DNA from: Pimelobacter simplex
Lineage (GTDB): Bacteria > Actinomycetota > Actinomycetes > Propionibacteriales > Nocardioidaceae
Assembly: GCA_016803235.1 (NCBI GenBank)
Contig: JADCLI010000001.1
Coordinates: 124,001-188,000, forward strand
Length of the DNA: 64,000 bases
Direction of reading: 5' to 3'
The notes under the pieces were generated by a model that was not told where the DNA came from, ran no database searches, and saw only the letters and a program-made list of their open reading frames with translations. The position numbers and the translations under genes are program-made. How positions within the stretch are numbered: position 1 is the first letter of the stretch; each line of letters opens with the position of its first letter. Of the stretch, positions 59,301 to 64,000 are shown piece after piece.

Positions 59301-59664
59301 CCGCGAGACCCTCACCGCCGCCGGCATCAAGCCGGTGGGCGACCTGCCGACCACCGAGGCCGGCCGCCGTGTCCACGTCGCCGGCCTGGTCACCCACCGC
59401 CAGCGTCCGGGCACCGCCGGCGGGATCACCTTCCTCAACCTCGAGGACGAGACCGGGATGCTCAACGTCGTCTGCTCGCAGGGGGTGATGAGGGCGCACC
59501 GACAGGCCGCCCGCAACCGGGTCGCGGTCGTGATCCGCGGCCTGGTCGAGCGCCAGGACGGCGTCACCAACCTCGTCGCCGACCGGGTCGAGCCGCTCGA
59601 CACCGTGCTGCCCGGCGCCGGCGACGCGCTCCAGGCGCGCCAGTCCTCGCGGGACTTCCGGTGA
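56359..59664 (+). CDS. dnaE2: Error-prone DNA polymerase DnaE2
   Basis: A 1101-residue C-family polymerase used for damage-induced translesion synthesis. A PHP domain (ELHCHSHFSFLDGASSP near residue 52, then LTDHDGFAGAPLF) is followed by the palm with EEPDIDVDFDSDRREE at about residue 441 and GRGSAASSAVCYALG before it. A helix-hairpin part and an OB fold (VHVAGLVTHRQRPGTAGGIT, about residue 1010) close the protein. The W-rich start MGWNNPPVPWSELERRLSG is typical of actinobacterial DnaE2. The ATG at 56359 is 8 nt after the HNH stop, so expression depends on the LexA box before that gene. Partners ImuA' and ImuB are encoded 14 kb upstream. Confidence 0.95.
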   Translation: MGWNNPPVPWSELERRLSGRAPALEAPVSRRKRPRVEPDPVVRPDGATPYAELHCHSHFSFLDGASSPGDLVKESVRLGLDALALTDHDGFAGAPLFAEAGADYGMATVYGAELTLDVLRSQNGIPDPEGSHLLVLARGVEGYHRLSGAITEAGLRAPEKGSPAHDLDELAERGRGHWVVLTGCRKGTVRQALAVDGPRAAATALDHLVDRFGREHVVVELTASDHPGGEEDNDLLARIADDRGLPVLATGNVHFAVPEKRRLAAAMAAVRARRSIAELDGWLDLSGGAHLRSGEEMLRRFAHRPDAVHRSVVLAGELAFDLHKASPRLPKQGIPEGRTPAEHLRVLLERGFAERYAHLPHAQEARHRVEAEMRVILEKDFAGYFIIVHDIVEFARDNKILCQGRGSAASSAVCYALGITAIDSVLYNLPFERFISQHREEEPDIDVDFDSDRREEVIQWVYDTYGRRNAAQVCNVIGYRPRMAVRDAAKALGYSPGQQDAWSKQVDSWGSDVEKDLGIPDPVVALAEELIGAPRHLGIHSGGMVLTERPIGEVCPIEKARMDRRTVLQWDKDGCESMGLVKFDLLGLGMLGALDHMIRLVAEHLGQEWTLATLPKEEPAVYEMLGRADSIGVFQVESRAQIGTLPRLKPDCFYELAIEIALIRPGPIQGGAVHPYIRRKTGREKVTYPHPLVEPILERTLGVPLFQEQLMQMAVALGDCTPDDADLLRRAMGSKRGIERIEKVKDKLYAGMARKGITGDAADAIYVQVLSFAGFGFAESHALSFALLVYASSWFKLHYPAAFLAGLLRNQPMGFYSPQSLVADARRHGVVVLPPDLVHSAVQAALEPGAGEVDDPLRYDGTLAVRLGLDSVKGIGAEVATRIVTARAEAPYADIRDLSRRAALSQAQLEALATAGALDGFGLDRRQALWMAGYAEDGGQLPGSTPAPAPPTLPEMTPLEVTLADLWATRISTDVHPIQHFRETLTAAGIKPVGDLPTTEAGRRVHVAGLVTHRQRPGTAGGITFLNLEDETGMLNVVCSQGVMRAHRQAARNRVAVVIRGLVERQDGVTNLVADRVEPLDTVLPGAGDALQARQSSRDFR

Positions 59665-59755
59665 TCCGCCGCGCCACGGCGAGGCCGATTCGGGGGAGGC
59701 CGAGGGCCTGCGGTAGTGTTCCGTTCGCCTCGGACGGTGATCCCGAACGGGGCTT

Positions 59756-59829
59756 CGGGCTGTAGCGCAGCTTGGTAGCGCACCTGACTGGGGGTCAGGG
59801 GGTCGCAGGTTCAAATCCTGTCAGCCCGA
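59756..59829 (+). tRNA. tRNA-Pro(GGG): tRNA-Pro (anticodon GGG)
   Basis: A 74-nt cloverleaf: acceptor CGGGCTG/CAGCCCG (59756-59762, 59822-59828), discriminator A at 59829, D arm with GCGC stem, anticodon stem CCTGA/TCAGG with loop CTGGGGG (anticodon GGG, reading CCC/CCU Pro), and T arm GCAGG-TTCAAAT-CCTGT. CCA is not encoded. It stands 91 nt after dnaE2. No integrase lies beside it. Confidence 0.95.
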
Positions 59830-59838
59830 CCGAAGGAC

Positions 59839-59879
59839 GAAGCCCTCGCGGACCTGCAGAGCAGGTCAGCGAGGGCTTC
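59839..59879 (+). terminator. Long hairpin after tRNA-Pro
   Basis: GAAGCCCTCGC pairs exactly with GCGAGGGCTTC (11 bp), and inside it GACCTGC pairs with GCAGGTC around AGA, separated by one G-A mismatch. Ten bases after the tRNA, it is a strong transcript end or processing stem, without a long T-run. Confidence 0.75.
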
Positions 59880-60016
59880 TGCCATGTCCCGGGGGACGTC
59901 CTGCCCACGACTCGACACGTGCCGTTCCCGTGGCCGCCACGCGCCCGCCCCGGACGGTTGTCCGAGTGCTGGGAAGCTGCGACGCGACCCGAGCACACGC
60001 ATCCAGGAGCAACGCC

Positions 60017-60739
60017 ATGAACCGCCGCAGCCGCGCCGCCCTCGTCGCCACCGCCGCAGCAGTACTCGCCACCGCGCCCTTGGCGACGGCAGCGACCGGC
60101 CCCCAGGCCGGAGCCAAGTCGCCGTCCGCCGGCCCCGGCTACGACATCCTCTTCGTGCGCCACGCGCACACCACCTACCCCGTGCCGGAGCAGGAGCTCT
60201 CGCCGCTCGGCATCCAGCAGGCCACGGCCCTGGCGGCGTCCCTGCACCACGCGCCGATCGAGTCGGTCGACACCTCGATGATGGTCCGCTCGTTCCAGAC
60301 GGGCGACGATGTGGCTGCCGACCACGACCTGCCCGTGCGCGCCGACGAGGCGATCAGCGAGGTGGCGTTCAACCTCGCCGACGTCCCGCCCGCCCAGCAG
60401 CTGCAGAAGGTCGGCGAGATCATGGGCGCCTGGCTGGGGGGCCAGGAGCGCGCCAACGGGTTCGGCGGCGAGAGCTACGACGAGGTCGTCGCGCGCTGGA
60501 CGCCGTGGTGGCAGGGCTACGTCCGCGAGCACCGCAACGACCGGGGCACGGGCGTCGTCGTGGCCCACGGCGCCCTGCTCGCCCTGATGCTCCAGCGCAC
60601 CTGCGCCAACGAGGTCGCCCCGGCCTTCGCCCTGCAGAACGGACTCGCGAACACCGGCATGGTCAAGGCGCACCTGTCGCCGGCCGGCACGCTGACCTGC
60701 ACCGAGTGGAACGGCGTGGCGCTCCCCAGCGCCTCCTGA
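60017..60739 (+). CDS. Secreted histidine phosphatase superfamily protein
   Basis: A 240-residue exported enzyme of the phosphoglycerate-mutase-like superfamily. A signal peptide (about 1-32, ATAAAVLATAPLATAATG) is followed by the catalytic FVRHAHTTY (phospho-His in RHxH, about residue 54), SLHHAPIESVDTSMMVRSFQT, and the late catalytic His in VVVAHGALLALML. ATG 60017 has CAGGAG upstream and is the only start that gives a normal signal. The target (phosphate ester outside the cell) is unknown. Confidence 0.85.
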   Translation: MNRRSRAALVATAAAVLATAPLATAATGPQAGAKSPSAGPGYDILFVRHAHTTYPVPEQELSPLGIQQATALAASLHHAPIESVDTSMMVRSFQTGDDVAADHDLPVRADEAISEVAFNLADVPPAQQLQKVGEIMGAWLGGQERANGFGGESYDEVVARWTPWWQGYVREHRNDRGTGVVVAHGALLALMLQRTCANEVAPAFALQNGLANTGMVKAHLSPAGTLTCTEWNGVALPSAS

Positions 60740-60800
60740 CGGGCCGACCTGCGCCGGGGCCGCGGTCCGGTCGCGATCACATGCGCAGCCCCTGAGCGCT

Positions 60801-60837
60801 CGGCTCGCCCATGACCTCCGAGGTCATGGGCGAGCCG
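60801..60837. terminator. Perfect 17-bp inverted repeat between phosphatase and XRE genes
   Basis: CGGCTCGCCCATGACCT (60801-60817) and AGGTCATGGGCGAGCCG (60821-60837) are exact complements around CCG, 25 bp before the XRE gene ATG. It is either the phosphatase gene terminator or a regulator site/leader hairpin for the XRE gene; no T-run decides. Confidence 0.65.
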
Positions 60838-60862
60838 TCGCCGTCTCCCTACGCTTCGGGTC

Positions 60863-61642
60863 ATGACCGCAGTGGTGGAGAGCCCGCAGGTCGGGCCGAT
60901 GCTTCGTTCGTGGCGCGAGCGCCGCAGGTTCAGCCAGCAGGAGCTGTCGAACCGGTCGACGGTCTCCACCCGGCACCTGAGCCGGGTCGAGACGGGTCGC
61001 GCGCACCCGACGCCCGAGATGATCCTGCACCTGGCAGAGAACCTGGAGGTCCCGTTGCGCGAGCGCAACCACCTGCTGCTCGCGGCGGGCTACGCGCCGC
61101 GCTACACCGACCGATCGCTCGAGGACGGGTCGCTGGCGGTCGTGATGGACGGGCTGCGGCGGTTGCTGGACGCGCACCTGCCGTTCCCCGCGCTGCTCCT
61201 GGACGACCACTGGGACGTGGTCGACGCCAACGCGGCGATCGCCCCCTTCCTCGAGGGCTGTGCGCCGGCGCTGCTCGAGCCGCCGCTCAACGTGGTCCGG
61301 CTATGCCTGCACCCCGACGGGCTGGCCCGCCGGATCGGCAACCTCGACCAGTGGGCGGCCCATCTCTACCACCGCGCGCTCGGCCGGGCCGAGCGCACCC
61401 ACGACCCCCGGCACCACGCGCTGGCGGCCGAGGTCGTCCAGCTCGTGGGCGGCGTACCCCGCCTCGACCCGGCGACCGCCGGCCCGGTGCTCACCCTCGA
61501 GCTGCACCACGACGACCGGGTGCTGCGGATGTTCAGCACGTCCGCCCAGCTGCAGACCGCGACCGACGCCGCACTGGAGGGCCTGGCCCTGGAGACCTTC
61601 CTGCCGGCCGACGAGGCGACACGGGAGTTCTTCGCGGCCTGA
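60863..61642 (+). CDS. XRE-family regulator with MmyB-like ligand domain
   Basis: A 259-residue regulator. The HTH is at about 12-65 (SWRERRRFSQQELSNRSTVS, then TRHLSRVETGRAHPTPEMI), and the rest is an MmyB-like PAS-type ligand domain (PFPALLLDDHWDVVDANAAI, SAQLQTATDAALEGLALETF). The group often senses fatty acids and regulates the neighbouring oxidoreductase. Here an MDR oxidoreductase gene follows on the same strand, 40 nt away, and is the likely target. The start is ATG 60863, after a 17-bp inverted repeat. Confidence 0.9.
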   Translation: MTAVVESPQVGPMLRSWRERRRFSQQELSNRSTVSTRHLSRVETGRAHPTPEMILHLAENLEVPLRERNHLLLAAGYAPRYTDRSLEDGSLAVVMDGLRRLLDAHLPFPALLLDDHWDVVDANAAIAPFLEGCAPALLEPPLNVVRLCLHPDGLARRIGNLDQWAAHLYHRALGRAERTHDPRHHALAAEVVQLVGGVPRLDPATAGPVLTLELHHDDRVLRMFSTSAQLQTATDAALEGLALETFLPADEATREFFAA

Positions 61643-61682
61643 CAGCGCTGGGCCGTGTCCAGGCATGGCCTAGGTTCGACCC

Positions 61683-62699
61683 GTGCAGACCACCCAGATC
61701 CGGCTCGCCGCCCGCCCCGTGGGCGAGCCCACCGACGACGACTTCGCCTTCGTCACCGAGGACCTCCCCGAGCTCGCCGACGGCGAGGTGCTGCTGCGGA
61801 CGATCTACCTCTCGCTCGACCCCTACATGCGGGGCCGGATGAGTGCCGCGAAGTCGTACGCCGAACCCGTGCCGGTCGGCGGCGTCATGGTCGGCCAGAC
61901 CGTGTGCGAGGTCGTCGAGAGCCGCTCGGACCGCCGCGCGGCCGGCGACATCGTGCTGGCCTACACCGGCTGGCAGACGTACGCCGTCGCGAACGCCCGC
62001 CACACCCGCAGGCTCGACCCCGATGCGGCGCCGGTCTCCACGGCCCTCGGGGTGCTCGGCATGCCCGGCTTCACGGCGTACGCGGGACTCCTGGAGATCG
62101 GCCGGCCGAAGCCCGGTGAGACCGTCGTCGTGGCGGCCGCGACCGGACCGGTCGGCTCCGCCGTCGGCCAGGTCGCGCAGCTCAAGGGCGCCCGGTCGGT
62201 CGGCATCGCCGGGGGAGCGGAGAAGGTCCGCGCCCTGACCGAGGAGTTCGGCTTCGACGTCGCCCTCGACCACCGCTCGCCGACCTTCCGCGAGGACCTC
62301 GCCGCGGCGACGCCCGACGGCATCGACGTGTACTTCGAGAACGTCGGCGGCCCGGTGGCCGACGAGGTGACCCGTCGGCTCAACCTGTACGCCCGGATCC
62401 CCGTCTGCGGCCTGGTCGCCAACTACAACGCGACCGAGGCGCCCGCCGGGCCGGACCGTCTGCCCGGGTTCATGTCGCGGGTGCTGACCTTGAGCCTGAC
62501 CGTGCGCGGGTTCATCCAGAGCGAGTTCGAGCCGACCCTGACCGAGGCCTTCCAGCGGGACATGACCGCGTGGGTCCGGGACGGGAAGGTCCGCTACCGC
62601 GAGGACGTCGTCGAGGGCCTGGAGAACACGCCCGAGGCGTTCCGCGGTCTGCTCGTCGGACGCAACTTCGGCAAGCTGCTGGTCAAGGTCGGAGAATAG
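61683..62699 (+). CDS. NADP-dependent MDR oxidoreductase (CurA/leukotriene B4 dehydrogenase-like)
   Basis: A 338-residue zinc-free medium-chain reductase of the CurA/PTGR group that reduces activated double bonds (alkenals/enones). It starts at GTG 61683 with TTQIRLAARPVGEPTDDDFA and has YLSLDPYMRGRM, LGMPGFTAYAGLLEIG, the nucleotide loop AAATGPVGSAVGQVAQLKGA and VYFENVGGPVADEV. No structural zinc cysteines are seen. It follows the XRE gene and overlaps nothing; the GntR gene starts 5 nt after its stop. Confidence 0.9.
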   Translation: MQTTQIRLAARPVGEPTDDDFAFVTEDLPELADGEVLLRTIYLSLDPYMRGRMSAAKSYAEPVPVGGVMVGQTVCEVVESRSDRRAAGDIVLAYTGWQTYAVANARHTRRLDPDAAPVSTALGVLGMPGFTAYAGLLEIGRPKPGETVVVAAATGPVGSAVGQVAQLKGARSVGIAGGAEKVRALTEEFGFDVALDHRSPTFREDLAAATPDGIDVYFENVGGPVADEVTRRLNLYARIPVCGLVANYNATEAPAGPDRLPGFMSRVLTLSLTVRGFIQSEFEPTLTEAFQRDMTAWVRDGKVRYREDVVEGLENTPEAFRGLLVGRNFGKLLVKVGE

Positions 62700-62704
62700 G
62701 CGTC

Positions 62705-63391
62705 ATGGTCGGGAGCGCGGACTTCGAGTCGGAGGCGGCGCGGGTCGCGGCCGCCATCCGCGACCAGATCCTCGACGGCACCCGCGCCCCGGGCAGCAAG
62801 CTGGTCGAGCGGGACCTCGCCGACGAGCTGGGTGTCAGCCGGGTCCCGGTCCGCGACGCGCTCAAGACGCTGGTCAGCGAGGGCCTGGTCACGCCGCGGC
62901 CCCGCACCTGGGCGGTCGTTCGGGAGTTCTCGCCCGCCGACGTGGCCGACCTCAACGAGGTCCGCTCGGCGCTGGAGGTGCTGACCTTCCGCCTGGCCGC
63001 GAACCGGCGTACCCGCGACGGACTGGCGCGGTTGCGCGAGGTGCTCGACGCCGAGCACGAGGCGGTACGACGTCAGGACTCCGCCCTCGCCCGGCGGGCC
63101 GCCGCCGACTTCCACGAGCAGGTCACCATGCTCGCCGGCAACGAACTGCTCCACGAGATCGGCGGCCTCCTCAAGAGCCGGATCCGCTGGCTGCTGCTCC
63201 AGCACGAGGACGTCGACCGTGTCGCCGAGGAGCACCAGGCGCTCTACGACGCGATCGCCGAGCGCGACGTCGCCCGGGTGAGCACGCTGATCCTCGCCCA
63301 CATGGGCAACATCCGCTACCTCGACGACCCGACCTGGCGCGACGACGACCCGCTGCTCGGCGGCGCGGCGGGCGTGGAGTCCACGGGCTGA
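62705..63391 (+). CDS. GntR-family regulator, FCD (FadR) type
   Basis: A 228-residue regulator: winged helix KLVERDLADELGVSRVPVRD and LKTLVSEGLVTPRPRTWAVV, then the all-helical FCD domain with VRSALEVLTFRLAANRRTRD, DFHEQVTMLAGNELLHEI and VAEEHQALYDAIAERDVARV, the metal-binding His/Asp set of FCD. ATG 62705 is 5 nt after the MDR gene stop, so the two are probably co-transcribed. The ligand is likely a carboxylic acid. Confidence 0.92.
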   Translation: MVGSADFESEAARVAAAIRDQILDGTRAPGSKLVERDLADELGVSRVPVRDALKTLVSEGLVTPRPRTWAVVREFSPADVADLNEVRSALEVLTFRLAANRRTRDGLARLREVLDAEHEAVRRQDSALARRAAADFHEQVTMLAGNELLHEIGGLLKSRIRWLLLQHEDVDRVAEEHQALYDAIAERDVARVSTLILAHMGNIRYLDDPTWRDDDPLLGGAAGVESTG

Positions 63392-63407
63392 GCCCGGCAG
63401 CGCGAGC

Positions 63408-64000
63408 TCAGGACGCCAGCCCCCGCGTGAGCACACGCAGGCACCGGACGGCGAGCTCGACCGGGGCCTCGGGGCTCTCGCCCCGCGCCCAGTCCTCCAA
63501 GGAGACCCGGATCGCGTCCGTCGCCGCGGCCGCCACGAGCCTCAGGTCGAGCCGGTCGACGGTCGGCGCGATGGTCGTCAGGACGGGGAGCAGCCGGGCC
63601 TCGGAGTCGCGGTTGACCCGGTACCACACGGCCGCCAGGTCGGGGTCGTCCCCGGCCGCGCGCAGCAGGCCCCGCACCGACGGCAGGTCCGCGAGGGTGG
63701 CGTCGTCGCTCGCACCGAGGGAGGCCCGGATCGCCGCTTCGACCGCCGGCAGCAGCGGCGCTCCGGGCTCGGTCGCGGCCAGGCGGGCCCGCCACGCGTC
63801 GCCGCCGACCGTCAGCAGGGGCGCGACGGCGTCCTCCTTGGTGCGGCTGTAGCGGTAGAACGTGCGCAGCCCGATCCCGGCGGCGGCGGCGATCGCCTCG
63901 GCCGTCGTACCCGCGGCGCCGCGCTCGGTGAAGAGCCGGGCGGCGACACGCGCGATCTCGAGCTGGGTCGCCGCCCGTCGACGCTCGGTCAGGCTCGCCG
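63408..64000 (-). CDS. TetR-family regulator, N-terminus beyond the window edge
   Basis: The minus-strand frame is open from the window edge to the stop at 63408, giving 197 visible residues. It starts within the HTH: TERRRAATQLEIARVAARLF, GTTAEAIAAAAGIGLRTFYR, then YSRTKEDAV, the TetR signature. The ligand domain ends VELAVRCLRVLTRGLAS. Only the first few residues are missing. It is convergent with the GntR gene (16 nt between stops). A start codon seen at 63677 is inside the protein and not real. Confidence 0.92.
   Translation of the reverse strand, partial: ASLTERRRAATQLEIARVAARLFTERGAAGTTAEAIAAAAGIGLRTFYRYSRTKEDAVAPLLTVGGDAWRARLAATEPGAPLLPAVEAAIRASLGASDDATLADLPSVRGLLRAAGDDPDLAAVWYRVNRDSEARLLPVLTTIAPTVDRLDLRLVAAAATDAIRVSLEDWARGESPEAPVELAVRCLRVLTRGLAS

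Noticed and set aside
59756..59829. tRNA-Pro as attachment site of an integrated element
   Set aside because: No integrase, direct repeat of the tRNA end or change in composition is seen on either side.
63408..63677. 89-residue minus-strand gene starting at 63677
   Set aside because: The frame is open to the window edge and the missing part contains the TetR helix-turn-helix, so this is only the end of a longer gene.

Overview
The window is very GC-rich, with long overlapping shadow frames, GTG/TTG starts and many ATGA/GTGA/TGATG gene overlaps. Gene content points to an actinobacterium of the Nocardioides type (Nocardioidaceae): a KstR-type steroid catabolic regulon, an ImuA'/ImuB/DnaE2 mutasome with actinobacterial LexA boxes, DUF222 HNH (13E12-like) protein, stand-alone LigD polymerase and GlgX-TreY-TreZ. 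The genus is an inference from gene content and style, not from a marker gene.

Layout. 1-12.7 kb: translation/housekeeping genes (priA end, def, fmt, rsmB, then rpe) interrupted by a mixed block (LLM flavin enzyme, MerR/MFS pair, a decayed sigma-factor locus, AAA ATPase, Nudix, LigD polymerase, kynureninase), followed by a membrane protein, MOSC and OsmC. 12.7-21.5 kb: steroid A/B-ring degradation: hsd4B-like MaoC hydratase and kstD on the minus strand, hsaA-hsaD-hsaC-hsaB on the plus strand, with two secreted RTX-like paralogues between them. 21.6-23.5 kb: secreted trypsin-like protease and a TetR-like ligand domain lacking its DNA-binding part. 23.4-29.8 kb: steroid C/D-ring genes (three acyl-CoA dehydrogenases on minus; fadE30/ipdE1, ipdF-like SDR and fadA6 on plus) around one 18-bp palindrome. 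29.8-35.2 kb: ECF/SigE-family sigma factor with membrane partner, PilZ protein, VOC and DUF2185/2314-like proteins, GNAT and small proteins. 35.2-39.7 kb: ipdC-ipdB-ipdA-echA20 opposite a second SDR, again around the same 18-bp palindrome. 39.7-42 kb: SOS-controlled imuA'-imuB. 42-47.2 kb: AAA+ ATPase, a frameshifted phasin-like gene, secreted PLD-like protein, NTF2-like protein behind a KstR box, TraR/DksA-type zinc finger protein and Arr. 47.3-53.6 kb: glgX-treY-treZ. 53.6-59.7 kb: two VOC proteins, PRC-barrel protein, then a LexA-box-controlled HNH protein followed by dnaE2. 59.7-64 kb: tRNA-Pro(GGG), secreted histidine phosphatase, XRE regulator, MDR oxidoreductase, GntR regulator and the end of a TetR regulator.

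How the genes work together. KstD, the Hsa enzymes, IpdE1/IpdE2-type dehydrogenases, IpdF, EchA20, IpdAB, IpdC and FadA6 form much of an aerobic 9,10-seco route from steroid nucleus to central metabolites. Three exact KstR-type boxes and two identical 18-bp palindromes give a two-tier control layout. ImuA', ImuB and DnaE2 make an SOS-inducible translesion complex whose genes are split into two loci, each with its own LexA site. GlgX, TreY and TreZ turn glycogen into trehalose.

There are apparent frameshifts in three places (6.2-6.6, about 34.0 and about 43.6 kb); these may be gene decay or draft-sequence errors. I found no CRISPR array, insertion sequence or prophage. I did not see a clearly new multi-gene system; the least explained items are the RTX pair inside the steroid regulon, the KstR-box NTF2 gene, the HNH-dnaE2 SOS pair and the coupled DksA-like/Arr pair.
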